A DNA stretch of 18,363 nucleotides from Candidatus Aminicenantota bacterium (GTDB lineage: Bacteria; Acidobacteriota; UBA6911; RPQK01; JAJDTT01), in the NCBI GenBank assembly GCA_026706325.1, contig JAPOYZ010000468.1:1-18363 (forward strand), given 5' to 3'. Shown here one piece after another: positions 7,056 through 14,790 of the stretch. Each line of letters begins with the position of its first letter. The first letter of the stretch is position 1. The position numbers were made by a program, and so were the translations under genes. The notes below the pieces were generated by a model, which was given only the letters and a program-made list of their open reading frames with translations, did not search any database and was not told the DNA's origin.

Positions 7056-7981
7056 CAAGACTGCGCCAGGACGGCTTCCATCTGCTCCACTGCCCGGGTG
7101 ATTCCCCCCGACTCGAAGCCTCCGAGTCCAGCCAGCAGGGCTTGGAGAAAGCGGTTTCGGACCCGGCGTTGATCCTCCACGTGCTTGAGCAGCACTCCCA
7201 GGGTCGATTCGATCACCTCCGGCCCCAGCCGGTTCCGGTCCAGGTAGAGGAGGGCCGCCACCCAATCCAGGGTCTCGGAAACTCCCGGAGCTTTCTCCAG
7301 GGGGAGGCGCCGCAGCATTTGGACGAAGGCCACGGTCCGGCCGGACAGGGCCTCCGCGGCGCCGGGAACCCGGGCTCGGACAATGGCCACCTCCTTGTCG
7401 AACGAGGGATAGTCGATCCAGAGGTAGAGGCAGCGCCGTCTCAGGGCATCGGCCAGATCCCGGGTCCGATTGCTGGTGAGGACCGTGTAGGGAACCTGCC
7501 GTGCCGTGAGCGTACCCAATTCCGGCACCGAGACCTGCCACTCCGAGAGCAACTCCAGCAGGAAGGCCTCGAATTCTTCATCGCTCCGATCCACCTCGTC
7601 GATGAGAAGCACAGGCGCCTCCGAGGCGGTGATGGCCTCCAGAAGAGGGCGTTTCAGGAGGTAGTCGACGCTGAAGATGTCGGCCCGCCCGGAGCCGCTG
7701 GCCTCGGCCAGTCGAATGTCCAACAACTGCTTCTGGTAGTTCCACTCGTACAGGGCCGAGCTGGTATCGATGCCTTCGTAGCACTGCAGGCGGATCAGGT
7801 GGGTGCCCAGGACGCCGGACATGGCGCCGGCGATGGCCGTCTTGCCCACTCCCGTGGGCCCCTCCACCAGGAGCGGGCGTCCCAGGACCGCCGCCAGGTG
7901 AATGGCCGTCGCCACCGGGCGTTCGGCTATGTAGCCTTGGCGCTCCAACCGGCGTTGGAGCTGCTCGATTTCTGGATGCAT
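7055..7981 (-). CDS. MoxR-family AAA+ ATPase, CoxD-like
   Basis: AAA+ chaperone of the MoxR family (308 aa), in the position of CoxD. Walker A GPTGVGKT is at 41-48, Walker B VLLIDEVD at 124-131, sensor 1 TSN at 169-171, and arginine-finger candidates are in RDLADALRRRC (174-184). The family works with VWA proteins to remodel metalloenzymes, and here the next gene is the VWA partner, overlapping by one base. The frame is open to 8293, but that part overlaps coxM. I take the ATG at 7981, the first start after coxM; it has no convincing Shine-Dalgarno sequence. A strong hairpin (8000-8023) lies in the 77-base gap before it. Confidence 0.88.
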   Translation of the reverse strand: MHPEIEQLQRRLERQGYIAERPVATAIHLAAVLGRPLLVEGPTGVGKTAIAGAMSGVLGTHLIRLQCYEGIDTSSALYEWNYQKQLLDIRLAEASGSGRADIFSVDYLLKRPLLEAITASEAPVLLIDEVDRSDEEFEAFLLELLSEWQVSVPELGTLTARQVPYTVLTSNRTRDLADALRRRCLYLWIDYPSFDKEVAIVRARVPGAAEALSGRTVAFVQMLRRLPLEKAPGVSETLDWVAALLYLDRNRLGPEVIESTLGVLLKHVEDQRRVRNRFLQALLAGLGGFESGGITRAVEQMEAVLAQS

Positions 7982-7999
7982 TGGACAGAATGGGACCGG

Positions 8000-8023
8000 C
8001 GGGCCCGGTTTGGACCGGGCCCG
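8000..8023 (-). promoter_or_regulatory. Intercistronic hairpin between coxM and the MoxR gene
   Basis: CGGGCCCGGT (8000-8009) and ACCGGGCCCG (8014-8023) form a perfect 10-bp stem around a 4-base loop. No T-run follows in the direction of transcription, so it is not a simple terminator. It is placed to act as an mRNA processing or stabilising element, separating the structural subunits (upstream) from the maturation genes (downstream). Confidence 0.55.
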
Positions 8024-8058
8024 ATCCCGGAACAAAAGACGCTGGGAGGCGCCGGGAA

Positions 8059-8931
8059 CTATCCGCCGGCGCGCTCCGAGGCCGTGGTGAGGGCGCGCTT
8101 CACGTAGGCGGCCGCCAAAGCCCTCCGGTAGTCCGCCCCGGCAAAGTAATCGTCCAGAGGCTCCACTCCATCGGTGGCGTGCGCCGAGGCCGCCGCGATG
8201 CTGTCGGCATTGATGGCGGACCCCTCCAGAGCCGACTCGACGCCGGTGGCCCGATAGGCGCCGTCGGAGATTCCCGTCACCCCGACGCGGCACTTGACGC
8301 AGTTCCCTGCACCGTCGGTCTCCACCACCGCCGCGACGCCGCAGACGGCGTATCCCGACGCAGGATGCGGAACCTTCAGATAGGCGCCACCGGAATTGGC
8401 TCCGAGGCCGGCGACCCGCACTTCAACCAGCAACTCGTCCTGTTGCAGCGCCGTCGCGAAGAAGCCGTGGAAGAACTGGTCGGCGGGAATGGTCCGCCGC
8501 CCTCCCGGACCCTGGGCCACGAGCTGCGCCTCCAACGCCAGAGCCGGAGCCGGCTGATCGGCCGCCGGATCGGCATGGGCCAGGCTTCCGCCCAAGGTGC
8601 CCATGTTCCGGACCTGGACGTCTCCGATCTGTCCCGCGGCCTCCGCCAGGGGAGCCGCCTTCTGCTGCAAGCTGTCGGAGGACTCCACCTCCGCATGAGT
8701 GGTGAGAGCTCCGATGGCCAGATCGCCGTTCTCCTCCCGGACGTAGCTCAAGCTGGACTTGAGCTTCCTCAGATCCACCAAGTGCCCGGACGAGGCCAGG
8801 CGCAGCTTCATCATGGGGATCAAGCTGTGCCCTCCCGCCAGCAGCTTGGCGTCGGAGCCATGCCGGCTCAGAAGGTCGAGGGCCTCCTCGATGGTTTCGG
8901 GAGCGTGGTACTCGAATTCACCTGGAAACAT
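8059..8931 (-). CDS. FAD-binding (medium) subunit, CoxM-like
   Basis: FAD subunit (290 aa) of a molybdenum hydroxylase of the CoxSLM/xanthine dehydrogenase type. It passes electrons from the iron-sulfur subunit to the final acceptor. The two FAD-binding motifs are present: AGGHSLIPMMKLR at 32-44 and TLGGSLAHADPAAD at 112-125. Length is normal for CoxM. The ATG at 8931 has GGGAGG a few bases upstream and follows the coxL stop by 11 bases. Gene order S-L-M differs from the M-S-L order of the Oligotropha CO dehydrogenase operon. The call is firm for the family. The partner acceptor and substrate are not known. Confidence 0.93.
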   Translation of the reverse strand: MFPGEFEYHAPETIEEALDLLSRHGSDAKLLAGGHSLIPMMKLRLASSGHLVDLRKLKSSLSYVREENGDLAIGALTTHAEVESSDSLQQKAAPLAEAAGQIGDVQVRNMGTLGGSLAHADPAADQPAPALALEAQLVAQGPGGRRTIPADQFFHGFFATALQQDELLVEVRVAGLGANSGGAYLKVPHPASGYAVCGVAAVVETDGAGNCVKCRVGVTGISDGAYRATGVESALEGSAINADSIAAASAHATDGVEPLDDYFAGADYRRALAAAYVKRALTTASERAGG

Positions 8932-8942
8932 ACTCTACCTCC

Positions 8943-11282
8943 CTATGCCTGCTGAATGGCCTGCCACACGCGCTGGGGCGTGAAAGGCATCTCCACATGA
9001 TCGATTCCGAATGGAGCAAGCGCGTCGGCAACCGCGTTGCACACCGCGGCGGTGCTGCCGATGCTGCCGGCTTCTCCGATTCCCTTGAGCCCCAACGGAT
9101 TGACGGGCGACGGCGTGACCGTCCGGTCCAGCTCGAAGCTGGGCATCTGGCCCGGCTTGGGCACCGCGTAGTCCATCATGGTCCCGGTCAGGAGCTGGCC
9201 CGAATCGTCGTACTGGGCGTGTTCGTACATCGCCTGGGCCACTCCGAAAGCGATGCCACCGTGGATCTGGCCGTCTACGATCAAGGGATTGATCACCTCT
9301 CCGCAGTCGTCCACCGCCACGTACCGGACGATGTCGGTCTGGCCGGTCTCGGCGTCCACCTCGACGATGCAGGCATGCGCTCCGAAGGGAAACACGAAAT
9401 TGCTGGGATCGTAGAAGGACTGGGCCTCCAATCCCGGCTCCAAGCCCTCGGGCAGGTTCCAGGCCAGGTAGGCCTGCAGAGCCACGTCCTGAAAGCTCAT
9501 CCCCTGGTCGGTCCCCTTCACCTGGAAGCGGCCGTCCTCGAACTCCAGGTCTTCCTCCCGGGCTTCCAACTGATGCGCGGCGATCTTCTGGGCCTTCTCC
9601 ACCACCTTGTTGGCGGCCTTGAAGGCGGCGATCCCGCCCACAGCCGTGGCGCGGCTGCCGTAGGTCCCCATCCCCATGGGAACCAGATCCGTGTCTCCGT
9701 GAACCAGTTCCACGTCGTCGATGTCCACCCCCAGCACGTCTCCCACCACCTGGGCGAAGGTCGTCTCCTCCCCCTGGCCGTGCGGGTTGGCGCCGGTCAT
9801 GATGGTGACCTTGCCGGTGGGGTGCACGCGAACCACCGAGGACTCCCAGAGGCCTCCTTGGAATCCGGTGCTTCCCACGATGGCGCTGGGTCCCAGACCG
9901 CAGATCTCCACGTAGGTGGAGAGACCGATCCCGAGATAACGGCCCTGCTCCCGCGCCGCCGCCTGCTCGCTTCGAAAAGCGTCGTAGTCGACCATTTCCA
10001 GCAACCGGTTCAAGGCGGTGTCGTAGTCGCCGCTGTCGTAGATGACCCCGGGCGCCACCGCATGCGGAAACTTGTCCTTGGTGATGAAGTTCCGCCGGCG
10101 GATTTCCACCGGATCCAGGTCCAACCGCTGCGCGATCAGATCCACGATCCGCTCCAGCAGGTAGGTGGCCTCGGGCCGGCCCGCGCCGCGGCAGGCGTCC
10201 ACGGGCGTGGTGTGAGTGAAGACTCCCACGACTTCCAGCCCCACGGCCGGAACGTCATAGACTCCGGAGAGCATCAAGCCATACAACCAGGTCGGGACCC
10301 CGGGAGCCGCGGTGGAGACGTAGGCCCCCATGTTGGCCCAGGTCTTGAACCTCAAGCCCGTGATCTTCCCGTCATTGGTGTAGGCCGCCTCCACGTCGGT
10401 CACGTGGTCGCGTCCGTGGGTGGTGCACTGGAAGTTCTCCCGGCGGGTCTCCACCCACTTCACCGGACGGCCGGTCTGCATGGCGCAGAAGGCCATGACC
10501 GCCTCGTCGGCGTAAACGGCGATCTTGCTGCCGAAGCCGCCCCCGATCTCGGGAGTCACGATCCTGACCTTGTGCTCGGGAACCCCCAGCACGATGGAAA
10601 GCAACAGCCGGTGGATATGGGGATTCTGGCTGGTCATCCGCAGCGTCAGCTCGCCGGTGGCGGCGTTGTACTGGGCCACGCATCCGCGCGGCTCGATGGC
10701 GGTGGGAATGATGCGGTGATTGGTGGTCCGGAACTCGAGAACGTCGTCGGCGTCCGCGAACGCCTGGTCCAGATCGCCGCCGCTGATGGTATCGAAGAGG
10801 AAACACCGGTTTCCGGGGGCATCGTCATGGACCTGGGGAGCGCCCTCCTCCACGGCCTTCACCTGATCCGCCACGGCGTCCAGGATCTCGTAGTCGACCT
10901 GGACCAACTGGGCGGCGTCCTCGGCCTGGTAACGGTCCTCGGCCAAAACGACGGCCACGCCGTCACCGACGTAACGGACCTTGTCCCGCGCCAACGCGGG
11001 ATGGTCGACGGTCTTCAGATCGCTGTCGGGAATGAGCCAGGCCGTGGGGATGCCCGCCACTCCCTCCATATCCTTTCCGGTGAAGACGGCCACGACTCCT
11101 GGGGCCGACCTCGCCGCTTCCACGTCGACGGACCTGATGTTGGCGTGGGCGTGGGGACTGCGGACGATGGCCGCATGGACCATCCCCGTAATCTGGAGGT
11201 CGTCGGTGTACTGGCTGCCTCCGGTGATCAGCCGCCGATCCTCGCGGCGCTTGACTGGTGTACCGAAAAATTTGGTCGCCAT
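8943..11282 (-). CDS. Molybdopterin-binding catalytic (large) subunit, CoxL-like
   Basis: Catalytic subunit (779 aa) of a xanthine dehydrogenase-family molybdenum hydroxylase, resembling CoxL. Cofactor-binding GGGFGSK is at 247-253, and the catalytic base lies in GIGEAG (Glu737). The active-site loop is ACRGAGR (363-369). Form I CO dehydrogenases have AYXCSFR with a copper-binding Cys, and form II (BMS-type) proteins have AYRGAGR. This protein follows form II but has Cys364 where Tyr is usual, and it lacks the copper ligand. A true CO-oxidising role is therefore doubtful; the substrate may be an aldehyde, purine or other N-heterocycle. AGGAGG precedes the ATG at 11282. Confidence 0.92.
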   Translation of the reverse strand: MATKFFGTPVKRREDRRLITGGSQYTDDLQITGMVHAAIVRSPHAHANIRSVDVEAARSAPGVVAVFTGKDMEGVAGIPTAWLIPDSDLKTVDHPALARDKVRYVGDGVAVVLAEDRYQAEDAAQLVQVDYEILDAVADQVKAVEEGAPQVHDDAPGNRCFLFDTISGGDLDQAFADADDVLEFRTTNHRIIPTAIEPRGCVAQYNAATGELTLRMTSQNPHIHRLLLSIVLGVPEHKVRIVTPEIGGGFGSKIAVYADEAVMAFCAMQTGRPVKWVETRRENFQCTTHGRDHVTDVEAAYTNDGKITGLRFKTWANMGAYVSTAAPGVPTWLYGLMLSGVYDVPAVGLEVVGVFTHTTPVDACRGAGRPEATYLLERIVDLIAQRLDLDPVEIRRRNFITKDKFPHAVAPGVIYDSGDYDTALNRLLEMVDYDAFRSEQAAAREQGRYLGIGLSTYVEICGLGPSAIVGSTGFQGGLWESSVVRVHPTGKVTIMTGANPHGQGEETTFAQVVGDVLGVDIDDVELVHGDTDLVPMGMGTYGSRATAVGGIAAFKAANKVVEKAQKIAAHQLEAREEDLEFEDGRFQVKGTDQGMSFQDVALQAYLAWNLPEGLEPGLEAQSFYDPSNFVFPFGAHACIVEVDAETGQTDIVRYVAVDDCGEVINPLIVDGQIHGGIAFGVAQAMYEHAQYDDSGQLLTGTMMDYAVPKPGQMPSFELDRTVTPSPVNPLGLKGIGEAGSIGSTAAVCNAVADALAPFGIDHVEMPFTPQRVWQAIQQA

Positions 11283-11294
11283 CCTTCCTCCTTC

Positions 11295-11768
11295 CTAGCT
11301 TGCCGCTTCCCGCAATTTGCCGGCCGCATTCTGGACGGCGTTGACGATGTGCTGATACCCGGTGCAACGGCAGATGTTCCCTTCCAGCGCGTGCCGGATT
11401 TCGGCGTCGCCGGGGTCCGCATTCTCCTCCAGGAGCTGGACCGTGGCCATCAGGAAGCCGGGGGTGCAGAATCCGCACTGAAGTCCGTGCTCTTCCCAGA
11501 ATCCCTCCTGGACCGCATGCAGGTCGCCGTTCGTAGCCAACCCTTCGACCGTGGTGATCTCGGCCTGAACCGCCAGCAGCGTGCAGGACTTCACGGCCAG
11601 ACCGCCCAGCAGAACGGTACACGCTCCGCAACTGGAGGTGTCACAACCGACGTGAGTCCCGGTCAGACCCAAAACGTCCCGAAGGAAGTGAACCAGGAGC
11701 AATCGCGGCTCCACCTCCCTTCGATGGGTCGACCCATTGACTCGAACCTCAATGGACACTTGTGCCAT
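11295..11768 (-). CDS. [2Fe-2S] (small) subunit, CoxS-like
   Basis: Iron-sulfur subunit (157 aa) that carries electrons from the molybdenum site to FAD. All eight cluster ligands are present: Cys42, 47, 50 and 62 in the plant-ferredoxin-type N-domain (GCDTSSCGACTV, then KSCTLL), and Cys98, 101, 133 and 135 in the C-domain (QCGFCTPG, NICRCTGY). Length is typical. The ATG at 11768 has AGGAGGT just upstream, and the stop lies 12 bases before the coxL start. An intact two-cluster protein argues that the whole enzyme is functional. Confidence 0.95.
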   Translation of the reverse strand: MAQVSIEVRVNGSTHRREVEPRLLLVHFLRDVLGLTGTHVGCDTSSCGACTVLLGGLAVKSCTLLAVQAEITTVEGLATNGDLHAVQEGFWEEHGLQCGFCTPGFLMATVQLLEENADPGDAEIRHALEGNICRCTGYQHIVNAVQNAAGKLREAAS

Positions 11769-11818
11769 CTTCTACCTCCTTGGATGGTAGTTCGAACCCA
11801 GGGAGGGAAGATGAAGAT

Positions 11819-12256
11819 TCATTCGCTCCCCTCCCGTTGAAGATTTTCGAAGAATTCCGCCGCCAGCTTCCGGGCCATTCCCGAAAAGAGACGGCTGCCG
11901 ACGGCCGCCAGGGTCCCCGCCACCAGGGCATTCCCCTGGTAGTGGACCACCGTCTCCTGGCCATCCTCTTCCAGCCTCAGCTTTCCCTCGGCCCGGATTC
12001 CGCCCACGGTGCCGTTTCCCTGGACCCGCAGGGTCAGGTCCGAAGGCTCCTTCTTGTCGCGAACTTCCACGTTTCCGCCGAAGACGCCGCGAACCGGACC
12101 GAGGGCCAGCTCCAGTTCGGCTCTGAATCGGTCGTCGCCATCGGGCACCAGAGTCTTGACACCGGGAGTGGCCCGGGCCAACACCTGGGGATCGTTCAGT
12201 AGCTGCCAGACTCGGAGACGGGATAAGGCCAGTCGGTGGGTTCCCGAAAGCTGCAT
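11819..12256 (-). CDS. CoxG-like SRPBCC protein
   Basis: CoxG family (SRPBCC fold, 145 aa), found with CO dehydrogenase-type clusters and proposed to help membrane attachment or assembly of the enzyme. The family pattern is visible: SRLRVWQLLNDPQVLARATPG at the N-terminus, a central set of alternating beta strands, and C-terminal AAVGSRLFSGMARKLAAEFF. The frame is open to a TTG at 12268, but ATG 12256 has GAGG six bases upstream and starts just before the conserved region, so it is preferred. It is the first gene of the operon, 51-52 bases downstream of a good sigma70-like promoter. Confidence 0.87.
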   Translation of the reverse strand: MQLSGTHRLALSRLRVWQLLNDPQVLARATPGVKTLVPDGDDRFRAELELALGPVRGVFGGNVEVRDKKEPSDLTLRVQGNGTVGGIRAEGKLRLEEDGQETVVHYQGNALVAGTLAAVGSRLFSGMARKLAAEFFENLQREGSE

Positions 12257-12306
12257 CAAAGGCCTCAAGCAACGATGATCAGATGCTCCTAACCAGAGCG
12301 TCCCCT

Positions 12307-12335
12307 ATTCTTCAACCGCCTGCGAAGACTGTCAA
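12307..12335 (-). promoter_or_regulatory. Candidate sigma70 promoter of the cox-type operon
   Basis: On the minus strand, a perfect -35 box TTGACA (12335-12330), a 17-base spacer and AAGAAT (12312-12307, 4 of 6) point towards coxG, whose ATG is about 50 bases away. No comparable site is seen elsewhere between coxG and the end of the operon. Confidence 0.5.
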
Positions 12336-12343
12336 ACACTTTT

Positions 12344-12473
12344 CGTGGAAACCACGGGAAATTTGGGAGCAGCGGTTTCCTAACCGCCTATCCTCCCGCA
12401 GGAACGGCGGTTTCCTAACCGCCGATTCTTGGAGCATCGACGAACGAGGGGAACCGGGCGATTGGAAATCGCC
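12344..12473. repeat. Hairpin repeat cluster B (four hairpins) between coxG and the rhomboid gene
   Basis: Four short hairpins lie within 130 bases. They are CGTGG-AAA-CCACG (12344-12356), GCGGT-TTCCTA-ACCGC (12372-12387), CGGCGGT-TTCCTA-ACCGCCG (12405-12424) and GGCGAT-TGGAA-ATCGCC (12457-12473). The second and third share the string CGGTTTCCTAACCGCC. The first and fourth carry the same core on the minus strand (TTTCC). They lie between two divergent genes, upstream of the cox promoter. No open frame of interest is present. Confidence 0.7.
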
Positions 12474-12533
12474 TAAGCCGGGAACCACTTCCGGGAAAGC
12501 AAGACATCGAGGCAGGCATGCTATGATTCATGA

Positions 12534-13244
12534 GTGCGCTTCGGTCCCGGGTACCATGTGACGATCGGTCCGGCCATGACGCCCATGGTCAAGTACCTGG
12601 TCATCGGCTGCGGGATTACCTTCCTCTACCAGTGGGCCGCCGGTCCGAGCCTTCTGGGAATCTTCGGGCTGATTCCCATAGAGGTCGTGGCCAGCCTCTA
12701 CATTTGGCAACTGGGAACCTACCTGTTTCTCCACGCCGACTTCTGGCACCTGTTCTGGAACATGTTCACGCTCTGGATGTTCGGCCGCGAGCTGGAACGG
12801 TACTGGGGCAGCCGCCAGTTTCTGCGCTTCTTCATGATCACTGGAATTGGAGCCGGACTGCTGTCGGTCGTAGTGGACCCGCGGGGAACGATCCCCACCA
12901 TCGGAGCCAGCGGGTCGATCTACGGGATCCTGATGGCCTACGGCATGATGTTTCCCAATCGCCGGATCTATCTCTACTTCCTGCTGCCGGTCAAGGTGAA
13001 GTACTTCGTGGCCGGGATAGGACTCATCGCCTTCCTTTCGGCCCTCAGTTCACCGGGCAGCACCATCGCCCACGTCGCCCACCTGGGCGGCATGATCTTC
13101 GCCTTCCTCTACCTGAAGCGGTGGCTCTCGCTCGGAGCCGTGCGCCAGGCGTACCATCGGTGGAGATTGAAGCGGATGCGCAGCCGCTTCCGGGTGCTGG
13201 ACGAAGAGAGGCGGAACCGCAAAGACGATTATTGGATCCAGTAG
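12534..13244 (+). CDS. Rhomboid family intramembrane serine protease
   Basis: Rhomboid protease (236 aa), which cleaves transmembrane segments within the inner membrane. Catalytic Ser126 is in GASGS (124-128), and the partner His183 is in AHVAHLGG. The conserved loop HADFWHLFWNMFTLWMFGRELE (about 68-89) is complete, and at least five or six hydrophobic helices are visible. The C-terminal tail is basic and hydrophilic (RMRSRFRVLDEERRNRK), as in soil and environmental rhomboids. GTG 12534 is the first start after an in-frame stop and has no clear Shine-Dalgarno sequence. TATGAT at 12522-12527 could be a -10 box that would give a nearly leaderless mRNA; ATG 12576 is an alternative start. It is a single gene lying between cox-related genes, with no evident link to them. 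Confidence 0.92.
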   Translation: MRFGPGYHVTIGPAMTPMVKYLVIGCGITFLYQWAAGPSLLGIFGLIPIEVVASLYIWQLGTYLFLHADFWHLFWNMFTLWMFGRELERYWGSRQFLRFFMITGIGAGLLSVVVDPRGTIPTIGASGSIYGILMAYGMMFPNRRIYLYFLLPVKVKYFVAGIGLIAFLSALSSPGSTIAHVAHLGGMIFAFLYLKRWLSLGAVRQAYHRWRLKRMRSRFRVLDEERRNRKDDYWIQ

Positions 13245-13277
13245 AAGGGTGCGACGCGGCATCCCGCCAACGCCGGA

Positions 13278-14396
13278 CTACGGCGTGCGGGTCATTTCGT
13301 GGATTCCGCCCGGTCGTGCCGCCAGAAAACCGCCGCCGAATCCATTGTGGACGGCCAGGATCTCCGCCAGGATGCTGACGGCGATCTGCTCCGGGCCCTC
13401 GGCTCCGATGTCCAGCCCCACGGGATTGTGAATCCGATCCAAGGCATCCCTACCGGGGCGAAAACCCTCGTCGGCCAGCTCATCCATGAGCTTCTGGAAC
13501 CGCGGACGAGGTCCCAACACCCCCACGTAGAGGGCACCGCTCTCCAATGAGTAGCGGATCCCGGCGCCGTCCCGGTCCAACTGGTGGTTCATGATCAGGG
13601 CGTAGCTGCCGGCCGGCATCGCCACCTTCTCCGGGAATTCCGTGGGATGGGAGATGGTGGTCCGCGCGCCCGGGAAGCGCTCCGGCCGGTTCAAGGAGGG
13701 CCGGGGATCCACGACGTTCACGGAAAAACCCAGACTCAACGCCAACCGGACCACGGGAACCGCGTCCACGCCGGCCCCGAAGACGACCAACTCCAAGGGG
13801 GGACGATTGACGTCCAGAAAGACGCGGGCGTTCCCCGCGACGTAGATCCGGGACTGCGGAAGAGGTCGGCCCAGGATCTCCAGAGCCGCCGGAACCACTT
13901 CCTGGCCTAACGCTTCCGGCGCCAGGGGACCGGCCGGCGGCTCGCCGGGAGCCACAAGAAGCCAACGTCCCAGGGATTCGGGTTCCGAATCCGATTCGCA
14001 AATGACGGCCCGAACCGCCCTTTCGCCGGTCTTCAGGGCACCAAGCCAACGCCCCCAGACAGGGTCACGGCCGATGGGCTCCAACAGGACCCGGACCACT
14101 CCTCCGCATCCCAGTCGCAACCCCCAGATGGCGTCCTCGGTGAGGTCGAACACCTCCGTCATCGCCTGCCCCGTTTTGAAGACCCGGCTTGCCGCCCGGG
14201 CAACTTCCGGTTCGAGGCACCCTCCTGAGATCATGCCCCGGAAGTCGCCGTCGGAGCCGATGACAAGCTTGGCCCCCTGCCGGCGGTACGCCGAGCCGGT
14301 GATCTCGATGACGGTCGCCAGGACGGCGCCGCGGCCGCTTTCCAGGATGTCCTCGATGGCTCCGGCCAGCTCGGCAGACTCTCTCACGATGGGCAC
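13278..14396 (-). CDS. XdhC/CoxF-family molybdenum hydroxylase maturation protein
   Basis: XdhC family protein (372 aa). XdhC binds the molybdenum cofactor and helps insert its sulfurated form into xanthine dehydrogenase-type enzymes; CoxF and CoxI are related. The N-terminal XdhC_CoxI domain shows ATVIEITGSAYRRQGAKL (about 27-44), ISGGCLEPEV (56-65) and LGCGG (95-99). The C-terminal Rossmann domain shows VVFGAGVDAVPV (204-215), VGVLGPRPR and HNPVGLDIGAEGPEQIAVSI. The start is GTG 14396, three bases after the HicB-like stop; GTG 14387 is possible. It probably serves the CoxSLM-like enzyme, though a convergent rhomboid gene separates it from that operon. Confidence 0.9.
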   Translation of the reverse strand: MPIVRESAELAGAIEDILESGRGAVLATVIEITGSAYRRQGAKLVIGSDGDFRGMISGGCLEPEVARAASRVFKTGQAMTEVFDLTEDAIWGLRLGCGGVVRVLLEPIGRDPVWGRWLGALKTGERAVRAVICESDSEPESLGRWLLVAPGEPPAGPLAPEALGQEVVPAALEILGRPLPQSRIYVAGNARVFLDVNRPPLELVVFGAGVDAVPVVRLALSLGFSVNVVDPRPSLNRPERFPGARTTISHPTEFPEKVAMPAGSYALIMNHQLDRDGAGIRYSLESGALYVGVLGPRPRFQKLMDELADEGFRPGRDALDRIHNPVGLDIGAEGPEQIAVSILAEILAVHNGFGGGFLAARPGGIHEMTRTP

Positions 14397-14399
14397 AGT

Positions 14400-14591
14400 C
14401 TAAATGATCTTATCCGTCGCCGAGACAGGAATATCCTGGACCTCGACAGATAAACACCCCTCGATTGCCTCATAGAGATTGCCTAGCAACTCTTCAAACG
14501 AGTCTCCCTGGGTTGCACACCCTGGGATGGACGGCACCTCCGCCCAGTACCCGCCCTCATCCGCTTCATGGATCACGACTTTCAACTTCAT
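14400..14591 (-). CDS. HicB-like small protein (orphan)
   Basis: A 63-residue protein with the HicB/UPF0150 fold. The core GGYWAEVPSIPGCATQGDSFEELLGN is a clear match to the degraded RNase-H-like domain of HicB antitoxins. It lacks the extra C-terminal DNA-binding domain of longer HicB proteins, and no hicA-like toxin gene is found next to it. ATG 14591 is chosen over an upstream extension because GGAGG lies just before it and the HicB fold starts there. The xdhC start follows after only 3 bases, so both are probably on one transcript. Solitary short HicB proteins are common, and their role is unknown. Confidence 0.8.
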   Translation of the reverse strand: MKLKVVIHEADEGGYWAEVPSIPGCATQGDSFEELLGNLYEAIEGCLSVEVQDIPVSATDKII

Positions 14592-14790
14592 GATTCCTCC
14601 GGTTTCCGGAAAATTCGCCACAATGCGAATCCGTTCCCTCCTGAGGGAACAATGCTAGGATCCACTGCCCCCAAAAATCATCCTACAGCACAGAACACTT
14701 CACGTTCGGAGACACTGCCACGCGCGACCATGGCACCATCGGAACCCGGACGACGCTCAGGGGCCCTATGCTTCCCCCGCGCCGGCGAGA

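Noticed and set aside
7056..7541. Long N-terminal extension of the CoxE frame
   Set aside because: This part is the MoxR gene read out of frame (rich in P, G and R). The CoxE family starts at MVYPGFLEEN, and the TGATG overlap supports ATG 7055.
8943..11768. Annotation of the hydroxylase as form I carbon monoxide dehydrogenase
   Set aside because: The active-site loop lacks the AYXCSFR motif with its copper-binding Cys, so only family-level naming is justified.
8997..11840. 947-codon open frame on the + strand, antisense to coxL and coxS
   Set aside because: It mirrors genuine CoxL/CoxS coding with all their motifs on the minus strand. Its own translation is low in hydrophobic structure, rich in H, G and R, and matches nothing known. 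Long antisense frames are expected in GC-rich genes.
12344..12473. CRISPR-like array
   Set aside because: The repeated units are 13-20 base hairpins in both orientations with unequal spacing and differing arms. There are no constant repeats with uniform spacers and no cas genes.
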